DNA of 64,000 nt from Methanomicrobiales archaeon (GTDB lineage Archaea; Halobacteriota; Methanomicrobia; Methanomicrobiales; JACTUA01). Both the position numbers and the translations under genes were made by a program. The notes under the pieces are model-generated. The model searched no databases, had not been told where the DNA came from, and worked only from the letters and a program-made list of their open reading frames with translations. The stretch lies in the NCBI GenBank assembly GCA_015660865.1, contig JACTUA010000003.1:1-64000 (forward strand), in the 5' to 3' direction. Positions 42,228 through 50,469 of this stretch are shown here, in pieces. The first letter of the stretch is position 1. Every line of letters starts with the position of its first letter.

Positions 42228-42925
42228 ACTATCATCCCAGGTGTTTCACCCTCGCCAGTCCTTCCTTTAGCTTTGGTTCCGGGTCTTCCCCGGGTGCCTT
42301 GCCGTTGCTCTCGCTGTATCACCTTCTGCATGGCCCTGAGAACGGCAGTGTCATGCTCATCCCGGTAGGGCTTGATATCCAGATCCGGTGGGATTCGGTT
42401 CAGGTGTTCGTCGCCGACATCCTTTATGAACCGGTCCATGAACCGGTCATAGTCGCGCCATGACACGCCTTCGGCTCTCACGGCTGCCTCTTCTGCCCGC
42501 AGCGCAATCTGGTGAGCGTGCTGATAGACCAGCCCCAGTTCATCGAGAAGCGATTTCTCGACTGCCTCGTGCAGGATCAGGAACTGATCGATCGCAACTT
42601 CTTTACCACGGGTCCGGAACGACCCGGGCAAATGCCTGTCGATGTAGATGGTCTTTCCATTGCGGCTGTACCCTGCAAGGTACGGAATATCCCACGTGCG
42701 GTCCAGTGTTACCCGGCTGAGGATCTCCCTCACGGCCTTTTCAAGCATTTCCGCAGATACCAGGGTGTCGTCACGACCCAGGCTTCTCCGTTTTCTTCCG
42801 GGCATCTTCGCGGTCTTTCCTATTTCGGGGTCAATCCCCCTTCTCCTTGCCCTCGCCCGATTCCTCGGTTCCAGTTTTTTCCCGGCTGGTATCGCCATAG
42901 AACAGCTTTCTTTACCGCGTGCCAT
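42224..42925 (-). CDS. Unrecognised protein with HExxE motif, 233 aa
   Basis: A basic N-terminus (residues 1-50, rich in Arg and Lys) is followed by DIPYLAGYSRNGKTIYIDRHLP, then LILHEAVEKSL and YQHAHQIALRAE. The HEAVE plus later HAH resembles a metal site of zincin-like proteins, though the order and spacing are not those of a known peptidase family that I can name. The C-terminal 30 residues are Arg/Gly/Lys-rich. From memory, similar sequences occur in alphaproteobacteria, which would fit bacterial origin. Its stop overlaps the start of the AT-rich radical SAM gene (ATGA), so they are co-translated. Its base composition is like the host's, unlike its partner. Confidence 0.6.
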   Translation of the reverse strand: MARGKESCSMAIPAGKKLEPRNRARARRRGIDPEIGKTAKMPGRKRRSLGRDDTLVSAEMLEKAVREILSRVTLDRTWDIPYLAGYSRNGKTIYIDRHLPGSFRTRGKEVAIDQFLILHEAVEKSLLDELGLVYQHAHQIALRAEEAAVRAEGVSWRDYDRFMDRFIKDVGDEHLNRIPPDLDIKPYRDEHDTAVLRAMQKVIQREQRQGTRGRPGTKAKGRTGEGETPGMIV

Positions 42926-43040
42926 TATAGTATGGGTTTAACGTTCGTATCTTTCTGCAGGGCAGGAAATAAAAGGGCCGACGGTCCTCAGGGAGACCCT
43001 ACCGATGCGGCGTGGCGCTGGTGCAGTTTCCTTCCCTGTT

Positions 43041-44246
43041 TTAAATTCCCAGGAACCCCTCCGGCGCGAGGCTCGTCGCGAGCATCACCATGTTGATCTC
43101 ACGGTGCTCCGTCCAGCTCCCCGCCGCCTGGTTCCCGCTGTCAAGCCAGAACCTCTCGATGGCCTCCCCGATAGGCACGTATGACTGGAGTGCCTCAACC
43201 TGCACCTGGAGGGAACTGTCTCCCCCGAACAGGGCCGGGTTCTCGTGGATCATGTGGGGCAGCCCCCCGACGCCCGACAGGCCGATGGAGAGCCCGAGTT
43301 CGCGGAATGCGAGGCGGTAATCGGAAGGCAGCCGGGGTGATCCGCTCTCGGCGAAGGCTTCGAGGCCGAGCAGGGCCGAATCCACGACGCTACCGAGCAC
43401 ACTCAGGAGCAGGGAATGACCATCCAGCCCGAGGTCCGCCATGAATCCAGCCCCCCCTCTTACCAGAATCTGCGCAATCCGTGAAGCATCGAAGAGAAGT
43501 CCGCCGGTGCCGAGGGGGTCGTCGGTCGCAAGGCTCATTCCCCGGCAGATACCGGCCATGTCTTCGATCTCGGGCCTGAACCAGGGCTGAGGCGGTTGTC
43601 CGAGCTCCTTCGCGGCCAGATGCAGTTCGCAGTAGGTGACAAGCCCGTCGAGGGGATCATGGTGGCCCATGAAGGGAACGAGGGGATAGGTGAGGTCGAT
43701 GCTCATCTTCCAGTACATCTTCTTCCCGCCGCCTCGTGGAGAATTATAGGTGAATTTCGCGTGTGCGGTCTTCGCGAGCTCAAGCGCCCACCGGTTATAG
43801 AGAGGATCGCCCATGGCCCGGCTCGCCCTGTTGAGAGCATGCATCCACTTGGTCAGGTAGTGGTAGTACTGCCCGTCCTGGTCCCATTCGAGCCGCTCGC
43901 TGGCCGGTTCGCCCCGCCTTCGCTCGGGGAGCCTCTTCCCGATCCGCAGGCCACCCGCAGTCGGGTGGCGCTCACCCTCCCGCTCGTCCAATCCGCTGAT
44001 CCAGCCTCTCCTCGGATCATCATCGCGATGCCGGCCGAGGGTATGGTGCACCTGATCGACCAGGCGCAGGGCAAGATCGCGGAAGGCTTCGTCCTTCGTC
44101 AACCGGAAGAGTTCGAGGTAGTTGCACACCGCGAACGCATCAGTCCACAGGTAGCGACGCGGCGGAGGCCCGGCGGGGGAGAGCCCGGTCAGGCGTGCAA
44201 ACTCCTGCATGATCTCCCGGGCGGTTGCGATGTCCGTATCCTTCAT
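43041..44246 (-). CDS. Conserved hypothetical, probably alpha/alpha-toroid protein, 401 aa
   Basis: The sequence is largely helical, with repeated aromatic, glycosidase-like blocks: YLWTDAFAVCNYLELFRLTKD, LVDQVHHTLGRHR, WDQDGQYYHYLTKWMHAL, YPLVPFMGHHDPLDG. This pattern suggests a six-hairpin toroid fold, but no catalytic acid pair can be assigned. No signal peptide is seen, so it is cytoplasmic. It is followed on the same strand, 32 bases upstream of its start, by the AhpD-like gene at 44279-44605, which may be co-transcribed. Function unknown. Confidence 0.65.
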   Translation of the reverse strand: MKDTDIATAREIMQEFARLTGLSPAGPPPRRYLWTDAFAVCNYLELFRLTKDEAFRDLALRLVDQVHHTLGRHRDDDPRRGWISGLDEREGERHPTAGGLRIGKRLPERRRGEPASERLEWDQDGQYYHYLTKWMHALNRASRAMGDPLYNRWALELAKTAHAKFTYNSPRGGGKKMYWKMSIDLTYPLVPFMGHHDPLDGLVTYCELHLAAKELGQPPQPWFRPEIEDMAGICRGMSLATDDPLGTGGLLFDASRIAQILVRGGAGFMADLGLDGHSLLLSVLGSVVDSALLGLEAFAESGSPRLPSDYRLAFRELGLSIGLSGVGGLPHMIHENPALFGGDSSLQVQVEALQSYVPIGEAIERFWLDSGNQAAGSWTEHREINMVMLATSLAPEGFLGI

Positions 44247-44278
44247 GCCCTTCCCCTACCGGAAGTCAATGACCCGGA

Positions 44279-44605
44279 TCATGTCTGCCGAGGGCCGGTT
44301 TCGCTATCAAAGAACCTCACCGCTTCAGGGAGGCAGGTGACCACTCCGCGGATCCCGGCCACGGTCAGGGTCATGAGGATGGCGTCGATCACCTCCTCCC
44401 GGGTCGCACCCGCCTGCTTCGCCATGGGCAGGTGGGCCTTCACCGCAGGGGAATCTCCCATCGCAGCCTTCATCGCGATGTAGACGAGCTGTTTGGTCTT
44501 CGGGTCGAGGCCTTTCGAGGTGACGATCGACATGATGAGGCCATTGAAGGCCTTCGCGACCTCGGGGGCCTCCCTCTGGAAGAGTTCCATCGGGTTCTCA
44601 TGCAT
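44279..44605 (-). CDS. Carboxymuconolactone decarboxylase-like protein without the Cys pair, 108 aa
   Basis: The helical AhpD/CMD core is visible (AFNGLIMSIVTSKGLDPKTKQLVYIAMKAA, here cited by its blocks FNGLIMSI and KTKQLVYIA), followed by GATREEVIDAILMTLTVAG. The Cys-x2-Cys of AhpD is absent, replaced around SPAVKAHLP, so thiol chemistry is unlikely and a decarboxylase-like or unknown role remains. It contrasts with the Cys-bearing paralogue at 6941-7297. It probably forms a transcript with the downstream unknown protein. Confidence 0.8.
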   Translation of the reverse strand: MHENPMELFQREAPEVAKAFNGLIMSIVTSKGLDPKTKQLVYIAMKAAMGDSPAVKAHLPMAKQAGATREEVIDAILMTLTVAGIRGVVTCLPEAVRFFDSETGPRQT

Positions 44606-44824
44606 ATGCTACATCATACGTCTGCCTGTCTCATATCGTTCGCGATCAGGGATGCGAAGATGATTGAATCTCCGTTGAACCTGTCGTTTGATGGTCCGGG
44701 CAGGTCCTTACAGGACACAGGTGGAGGAAGATTCTCGTCAGGAGAATCCATACCGGGGATCTCCAAGGCCTGGGAGAAAATATGTGCCAGCAAGGGGAAA
44801 GGTCTCAAAAAGAAGAGAGGGGGT

Positions 44825-45208
44825 TCAGCCGACCCTGATCTCCTTCTTCCCTGACCAGAGCCCGTGGAGGTTGCAGTACTGCACGGCGTGGATCACCCCG
44901 CCCTTCTGGAGCTTCAGCTTGAAGACCAGCTCGGGCTGGGTCGTGACCGGCGTAAGGGATGCCTTCCCGAGGAAGACCGGGTTAAACGCCCTCCCATCCT
45001 CGTTCAGGTAGACCGCGATCCACCGGATGGAGTGCTCGACCGTGTTCGGGTGGGGTCCGACGGTGACCTTCACCTCGAACATCTCGTCGGGCTTCACCTT
45101 CGCGGGGACCTCGATCTTGGGGGTATGGCTCTCGCGCTTCCCGAGTGCCTCCCCGGCCGCATTGTCAAAGGTGTAGATCAGTTCTCCGAAGTTCTTCATA
45201 TCGGCCAT
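44825..45208 (-). CDS. Superoxide reductase (neelaredoxin type)
   Basis: A 127-residue protein with the single iron-centre ligands of 1Fe superoxide reductase: GKRESHTPKI (Glu-Lys loop and His), HPNTVEHSIRW (His pair) and C-N-L-H near the C-terminus (QYCNLHGLW). There is no N-terminal desulforedoxin-type rubredoxin domain, so it is neelaredoxin rather than desulfoferrodoxin. It reduces superoxide to peroxide in the cytoplasm of anaerobes. ATG 45208 with GGTGA five bases upstream is preferred over GTG 45217. A T-rich stretch follows the stop on the minus strand. Confidence 0.92.
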   Translation of the reverse strand: MADMKNFGELIYTFDNAAGEALGKRESHTPKIEVPAKVKPDEMFEVKVTVGPHPNTVEHSIRWIAVYLNEDGRAFNPVFLGKASLTPVTTQPELVFKLKLQKGGVIHAVQYCNLHGLWSGKKEIRVG

Positions 45209-45282
45209 AACGTTCACCGGTGTAGGGAGGGGCGAAGGATATTAATGAAGATTGCGGTCACGGAACCTGTCCTCCTATTGGT

Positions 45283-45654
45283 ATGGCCAGGGGCGAAATT
45301 CTTATCATGCAGTATCTCCAGGGTGAAGAATGGCGGAGGCCGGGCAGGACTATGGCAGGAAAGGGTGGAAGGCCGCACCCCGGGAAGGGAGGCGAAGGAC
45401 CCGATGAGCTGGGGACATCCTTGCGTGCAAGGTACAAAACATCGCTCGTCGATAAGCTGACCCGGAGGGATCTCAGGGATCTCAAGTTCTACCTTGAGAA
45501 CCAGTTCGACGAGCATCACAACCTGAACAGCGATTACAAAGGAAAGTTCGAGTGGACTTTGCGCAAGTACCTTCACGAAGAAGTACTGACGAGGGAGATC
45601 ACGGGAATCGAGGCACTCATTCGAAGCCTGAGGCCGGAAGAGCTGAAAGGCTAG
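45283..45654 (+). CDS. Small basic protein of unknown function, 123 aa
   Basis: I do not recognise this protein. The N-terminal 45 residues are Gly/Arg-rich and probably disordered. The C-terminal 75 residues are helical and charged (SLVDKLTRRDLRDLKFYLENQF, KGKFEWTLRKYLHEE) and look like a compact folded unit. ATG 45283 is the first start; ATG 45310 and 45352 are alternatives. GATATTAATG at 45238-45247 could be the promoter. It stands between the divergent superoxide reductase and the convergent proline dehydrogenase. Confidence 0.55.
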   Translation: MARGEILIMQYLQGEEWRRPGRTMAGKGGRPHPGKGGEGPDELGTSLRARYKTSLVDKLTRRDLRDLKFYLENQFDEHHNLNSDYKGKFEWTLRKYLHEEVLTREITGIEALIRSLRPEELKG

Positions 45655-45673
45655 ATCCCACAACGGGCCGGTC

Positions 45674-46480
45674 TCACGGCGCAGGGGTCCGGCCCGACTT
45701 CTCCAGGTCCCTGAGATACCGCTCCCTTCTCAGGATGTACGCATCTCCCCCGGGGCCGAAGGGGACATACTCGGAGACCCTCCACCCTCCCGAGGCGAGC
45801 CTGAGTTTTGTGACCTCCGAGAGGCCCTTCAGGAACCCGAACTCCACGAGATCCCTCTGATCCCCGAACTCCCGCAGGGTCCATTCGATCAGGTCCGGAT
45901 CATGAGTACCGAGCGAGAATGGGAGACGGAGCGCCTTCAGGATCCGGGCATCCTGCTCCGTCAGCTGCTGGATCTTCATAAAATCGGATACATCCCCAAG
46001 ATATGCACCTTTCACGAGCCGGACACCGATCCCCGAGGAGACCATCCTGCGGATATCCTCCGCTGTCCGCTGGAGATATGACTGGAGGGCGACGGTGATG
46101 CTGGGGTGCTCCTTCCTGCACGCGAGAGCAGCGTCGAGAGTGAGATCCACGGATCCCTTCCCTTCCATATCGAGCTCGAGGGGGACCTGGTATCGGGCCG
46201 CTTCGCGGGCGATCCGGAGCATGTGTTCAAGGCAGGCAGCCCGGTCGAAGAGGCTCCCGATCGCACTGAGCTTCACGGAGAGTGAGGCATCGGATTGCGC
46301 CCGGGCAATCCCCTGGAGACACGCGATATTTCCCTCGAGCCCTGTCCGTGCCACATCCGGAGTTTCTGCGAACCCGCCGAGCAGCGCGAGGGTGCACCGT
46401 ATCTTCCGGCCTTTCCGGTCCTTTACCCACGCAAGGGCGGATGCCTGGTCCGGCAGGGTCCAGCGATGAGACACGTCCAT
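45674..46480 (-). CDS. Proline dehydrogenase (PRODH) family protein
   Basis: A 268-residue TIM-barrel flavoprotein with the PRODH strand motifs in order: SVKLSAIGS, LELDMEGKG, VALQSYLQRT, GVRLVKGAYLG, LGTHD and the C-terminal SEYVPFGPGGDAYILRR, which holds the substrate-binding arginines. It would oxidise proline to pyrroline-5-carboxylate. Length fits monofunctional PRODH of the short type. No P5C dehydrogenase is adjacent. Proline catabolism is unexpected in a hydrogenotrophic methanogen, so another role or a transferred gene is possible. ATG 46480 is preferred; GTG 46483 also fits. Confidence 0.85.
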   Translation of the reverse strand: MDVSHRWTLPDQASALAWVKDRKGRKIRCTLALLGGFAETPDVARTGLEGNIACLQGIARAQSDASLSVKLSAIGSLFDRAACLEHMLRIAREAARYQVPLELDMEGKGSVDLTLDAALACRKEHPSITVALQSYLQRTAEDIRRMVSSGIGVRLVKGAYLGDVSDFMKIQQLTEQDARILKALRLPFSLGTHDPDLIEWTLREFGDQRDLVEFGFLKGLSEVTKLRLASGGWRVSEYVPFGPGGDAYILRRERYLRDLEKSGRTPAP

Positions 46481-46691
46481 CACTGGATTGTACCAAACTA
46501 ACCTGATAAGGGAGCTGGCTCCAATTCGGGTATCAGCATACCCGTCCCCGGGCCCTTCCCCGGAAAGAACGGATCTTCTTCCTTCAGGTTACCCGGGCGA
46601 TCCCGCCCCTCACCCTTTCCCCGTGATCTCCGGTGCACGGCCGAAATCGCGGAAGTGCTTCTCCATTATATGCCCGGGGGATACTATTTTT

Positions 46692-49154
46692 ATGGATGCC
46701 AGTCCCGATACAGCCGGCCGGTCAGGGCTCTCCACAGGGGAGGCCCGCGAACGGCTCGAGCGGTTCGGGCCCAACCGGATCACGAGGCCCTACGAGATCA
46801 CGTTCCTCGGTATCGCAAAAGAGGAGATCACCGAGCCGATGATCCTCCTCCTCCTCGCGGTCGGGGTATTCTACACGGTCCTCTCCAACCTGAACGACGC
46901 GCTCACGCTCTATGCCATCATCATCACCCTGGTCTTCGTCGAGATCGCGAACGAGTACCGTGCAAAGAAGGCCATCTCCTCGCTCGCTGCCCTTGCCGAA
47001 CCGAGGACAAAGGTCATGCGGGACGCGGGGATCACCGAGGTCGCCACCGAGGAGGTGGTGCCCGGCGACCTCCTCGTCCTCGTGCCCGGCACCCGGATCG
47101 CCGCCGACGGCACGATCGTCTCGGGTGTCAGCCTCCAGGTGGACGAGTCATCGCTGACCGGCGAATCATTCCCCCGGGAGAAGATACCCGGGAGCGAGGC
47201 ATATGCCGGTACCCTCGCCGTCTCCGGTGAAGGGCTGGTGGAGACCATGCATACGGGCGGCGAGACACGCATCGGGAAGATCTCGGAGCTCGCGCGGGAG
47301 ATCCGGCCGCCGAAGACCCCCCTCCAGATCGCGATGAAGTCCCTGGCAAAGACCCTAGTCTTCGTCGCCCTCTTCTTCTCCATCGTCATCCCGCTCATCG
47401 GCGCCCTCCAGGGGCAGCCCCTGCGGGTGATGTTCCTCACCGGCCTCGCCCTCGCGTTCGCCACCATCCCCGAGGAGCTCCCCATCATCATCACCATGAA
47501 CCTGGGGCTCGGCTCCTACCTCCTCTCGAGGGAGAACTTCCTCGTCAAGAAACTCAAGGCCGCGGAGACCCTCGGGAATGCCACCGTGATCGTCACGGAT
47601 AAGACCGGAACCCTCACCGAGAGTAAGATGCGGGTGGTCGCGATCTCCCCTGAGCAGGACGCCGGATCTGTCTTTGCGTCCGCCCGCGGGGCTATCACCG
47701 ATCTCTCCCTCTCCATCACGGATCGCGCGATCGCTGAAGCAGCTGATGCCCGGTCCATCCCCCCCGGAACTGGAAAGGTGGTAAAGGAGCGGTCCTTTGA
47801 CAGGGGGATGAAGACGAGGGCGGTCATCCGGGAGCTCGACGGAAAGGCCGCCCTTTTCCTGATAGGGGCCCCCGAGGAGGTGCTCGCCAGCGTTACCGGC
47901 GATACCCGCGATGCAGCAGAGGCTCTCGCCAGGGAAGCCGCCCTGGGAAGACGGGTGATCGCGGTTGCGCACCGGGACCTCGATTCCGGGGATATCGGCC
48001 GTCCCTCCGGGGAGCTCGAGCAGGGGCTTGTCCTTGACGGCCTCATCGCCCTGGAGGACCCGCCCAGGCCGGGCGTGAAGGAGACGATAGAACGGGCGCG
48101 CAGGGCAGGCATCCGGACGGTCATGGTGACGGGCGATCACCCGAAGACGGCTGCAGCCATCGCTGCCGAAGTAGGTATCACACCCGCACCCCTCCTTGAG
48201 GGAAGGGATCTCGACGGAATGTCAGACGAGGAACTCCGCGCGGTGGTCGGGAAGGTCTCCGTATTCGCACGCGCCACTCCGGAGCACAAGTACCGGCTCG
48301 TAAAGGCGCTCCAGGAGGACGGGGAGGTCGTGGCGGTCACCGGTGACGGGGTGAACGACTCCCTCGCCCTGAAGGGGGCCGATATCGGGATCGCAATGGG
48401 CATCAAGGGGACCGATGCCGCGAAGGAGGCCGCCGATATCGTGATAGCCGATGACAACTTCATCACCATCGGGAAGGGCGTCTTTGAAGGCAGGCGCATC
48501 TTCGACAACCTCTCCAAGGGAGTGAGGTACTATCTCTCGGTGAAGATCGCCCTCATCGCCGTCTTCGCGGCATCCCTCGTCTTTTCCATCCCTTTCCCCT
48601 TCTCCCCCATCCAGATTATCCTCCTCGAACTCTTCATGGACCTCGGGGCCTCTGCATCCTTCGTTGCCGAACCGGCCGAGCCGTCCATCGACCGGCGGCC
48701 CCCGCACGACCCGAGTGTCCCCTTCCTCAATGGAGCGATGATCTCGGGCATCGCGGCTGGAGGGTTCGCTCTCTGGGTGGCGGTCTTTGCCCCGTACTGG
48801 GTCACCCTCGCCGAGAACGTCCCCCTCCCCATGGCCCAGACCTACGCGTTCTCGGCCTGGATGATCGGGCATGTCCTCCTTGCCCTCTTCTCGAGGTCTG
48901 CGCGTGACCCCCTCTACCGGATCGGGCTCTTCTCCAACCGGGTGCTCCTCGTCTGGATGGCGGGTGCGCTCGGGTTCCTTGCAGCAGCACTCCTCGTTCC
49001 CGCCGTGGGGCAGCACCTCAACGTCGTACCCGTTACCCCCGCCGGTACGGCTGTCCTCATCCTCTTCGTGATCCTCTGCATGGCGGGGTTCGAACTGACA
49101 AAGATCGTGAAGGCAGCCCGTGGCGCGCCGACTCAGGGACTGGGAGGGGGATGA
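46692..49154 (+). CDS. P-type cation-transporting ATPase (P2-like)
   Basis: An 820-residue pump. It has an N-terminal cation ATPase domain (STGEARERLERFGPN), M1-M2, the actuator motif LTGES, M4 with ATIPEELPI (PEE in place of PEG), the phosphorylation site DKTGTLTES, MVTGDHPKTA, GDGVNDSLALKGADIG and a C-terminal helix bundle with LELFMDLGASASF. This is the Ca2+/Mn2+ or monovalent P2 branch; PEEL leaves the ion uncertain. The ATG 46692 lies about 24 bases after ATTATATGCC, so a leaderless mRNA is likely. The frame could be extended upstream, but the extra residues are unlike the family. Confidence 0.92.
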   Translation: MDASPDTAGRSGLSTGEARERLERFGPNRITRPYEITFLGIAKEEITEPMILLLLAVGVFYTVLSNLNDALTLYAIIITLVFVEIANEYRAKKAISSLAALAEPRTKVMRDAGITEVATEEVVPGDLLVLVPGTRIAADGTIVSGVSLQVDESSLTGESFPREKIPGSEAYAGTLAVSGEGLVETMHTGGETRIGKISELAREIRPPKTPLQIAMKSLAKTLVFVALFFSIVIPLIGALQGQPLRVMFLTGLALAFATIPEELPIIITMNLGLGSYLLSRENFLVKKLKAAETLGNATVIVTDKTGTLTESKMRVVAISPEQDAGSVFASARGAITDLSLSITDRAIAEAADARSIPPGTGKVVKERSFDRGMKTRAVIRELDGKAALFLIGAPEEVLASVTGDTRDAAEALAREAALGRRVIAVAHRDLDSGDIGRPSGELEQGLVLDGLIALEDPPRPGVKETIERARRAGIRTVMVTGDHPKTAAAIAAEVGITPAPLLEGRDLDGMSDEELRAVVGKVSVFARATPEHKYRLVKALQEDGEVVAVTGDGVNDSLALKGADIGIAMGIKGTDAAKEAADIVIADDNFITIGKGVFEGRRIFDNLSKGVRYYLSVKIALIAVFAASLVFSIPFPFSPIQIILLELFMDLGASASFVAEPAEPSIDRRPPHDPSVPFLNGAMISGIAAGGFALWVAVFAPYWVTLAENVPLPMAQTYAFSAWMIGHVLLALFSRSARDPLYRIGLFSNRVLLVWMAGALGFLAAALLVPAVGQHLNVVPVTPAGTAVLILFVILCMAGFELTKIVKAARGAPTQGLGGG

Positions 49155-49181
49155 ACAGAAAAGAGATCTGCCTTTCTCCCC

Positions 49182-49418
49182 TCACTCCTTTGATTTCCCG
49201 GATTCCCCATTCTTCTCCTTCCCCTTCTTCGAGAACCGCACCGTCCCTTCCGAGACTTCGGTCACCTTGCCGCAGTTCGGGCAGACGAGGCTCTCCTTCT
49301 CAGGGTGCTCCTCCGCCCATTCGTCCCAGGATCCAAAATGGATGGGCTCCCTCGGGTGGTGCCACCACCACCCGCAGTGGGGGCACTTCACCTCCCGCTT
49401 CATCTCCTGTCCGGTCAT
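49182..49418 (-). CDS. Small zinc-ribbon protein, 78 aa
   Basis: Two Cys pairs, CPHC and CPNC, are separated by about 35 residues that are rich in Trp and His (GWWWHHPREPIHFGSWDEW), followed by a Lys/Glu-rich tail. This is a treble-clef or zinc-ribbon type fold and could bind nucleic acid or protein. It is convergent with the P-type ATPase gene, 27 bases away. No function can be given. Confidence 0.7.
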   Translation of the reverse strand: MTGQEMKREVKCPHCGWWWHHPREPIHFGSWDEWAEEHPEKESLVCPNCGKVTEVSEGTVRFSKKGKEKNGESGKSKE

Positions 49419-49480
49419 CGCGCCTTACCTTGAATGGGGAGGAGATAACGGTTGCGACCCCTGAGGCCCGGATGGGGGGA

Positions 49481-50035
49481 TCACCCGCTCTCCTTACGGG
49501 CCTCCAGCTCCCCTTTCGCCTTCTTCAGGCGGGTGGAAAGGGGGCTCTTCCCGTCAGCGAGGATGAACATCGCATCGAGGTAGGCCTCTGAGATCCTCTC
49601 GAGGAGGTGCGTGAGGTGCGGGAACCGCCCGACGAGGACGGCGTTCACCTGCCCGAGCCGGGCGGAGGCACGCCGTACCTCCTTCTTCACATCGCCCGTC
49701 GCCCCGATCTCCCCCCTGAGATAGCGAAGGGCCGGCTCCCGTATCTGCCGGTCGAGCCTCTCCACCTCGAGAGCGAGGCCGTCCTCCTCGAGCATCCTCC
49801 TCCGCCCGTCGGGAGCCAGGCTCCCTGCCTTCCGGATCCGTTCCTCGACAGAATTCCCGAACTCCTCCCTGTTCATCGAGGACGCAGAGAGGGTGAAGAG
49901 GTCCCTGTAGGTGGAGCCCGCCTTCTCCACGTCGTCCTGTCGCAAACCCTCGGTGAAGTTCGGGAGAAAACGGTCGAGGGCGTCCTTTACGGCATCGTCC
50001 CTCCAGTCCGGAGCTTCTCTAATGTCCGTGGTCAA
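49481..50035 (-). CDS. Helical hypothetical protein, 184 aa
   Basis: The protein is almost entirely helical and charged, with several predicted coiled segments (LRQDDVEKAGSTYRDLF, VERLDRQIREPALRYL, LERISEAYLDAMFILADG). No family is recognised. The start is an apparent TTG at 50035, which is weak; translation might begin further in. It lies between the zinc-ribbon protein and the protease/inhibitor pair, with a 123-base gap upstream of it. Confidence 0.5.
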   Translation of the reverse strand: MTTDIREAPDWRDDAVKDALDRFLPNFTEGLRQDDVEKAGSTYRDLFTLSASSMNREEFGNSVEERIRKAGSLAPDGRRRMLEEDGLALEVERLDRQIREPALRYLRGEIGATGDVKKEVRRASARLGQVNAVLVGRFPHLTHLLERISEAYLDAMFILADGKSPLSTRLKKAKGELEARKESG

Positions 50036-50158
50036 TCACCTGACGATCAGCTGCTTTCAGGATCTGGACCGGTTCGGAGAAAAACCCGTTGATTCAGCTC
50101 CTGAGTGCATCAAGAGGAAATACGAAAAGCGAGGAGGGTAATAGGGAACGGCGACACC

Positions 50159-50455
50159 TCACCCCGAAAAGTGCTTCGAGATCTCGCGGATGAGGGGGCG
50201 GAGGATATCCGGGAGGGAAGGCTCGCTCACCTCCACGGTATGAACACGCTCCCCGTCATCCACCGTGATGGAGTAGGTGAAGAAGTCCGCCCCCTTACCC
50301 GGCCGCGGGAACTTCCCGGGGAGGGAGAAGAACCCGGAGGCCTTGACGAGACCCTCGAGCGGTTCCCGCTCCTCGGACGAGAGGGATCGCGTCTCGATCC
50401 GGACCTCCCTCCGGATACCCCCGAAGCCACCGCTCCGGACGAGATGGATGATCAT
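50159..50455 (-). CDS. Emfourin-like inhibitor of the adjacent M4 protease, 98 aa
   Basis: The protein shows the emfourin layout: a first strand MIIHLVRSGGFGGI, then SSEEREPLEGLV, GFFSLPGKFP, FFTYSITVDDGERVHTVEV and a C-terminal helix. Emfourins are small protein inhibitors of protealysin-like metalloproteases and are encoded beside their target, as here. The ATG at 50455 matches the family N-terminus; a GTG at 50473 would overlap the protease stop by four bases. Family assignment is from remembered pattern and context. Confidence 0.75.
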   Translation of the reverse strand: MIIHLVRSGGFGGIRREVRIETRSLSSEEREPLEGLVKASGFFSLPGKFPRPGKGADFFTYSITVDDGERVHTVEVSEPSLPDILRPLIREISKHFSG

Positions 50456-50469
50456 GCCGGTATCGCCCG

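Noticed and set aside
41011-43040. Integrative element with attachment sites at tRNA-Glu
   Set aside because: I found no duplicated tRNA 3' end and no integrase gene beyond the AT-rich gene, so only transfer of a gene, not an element, is suggested.
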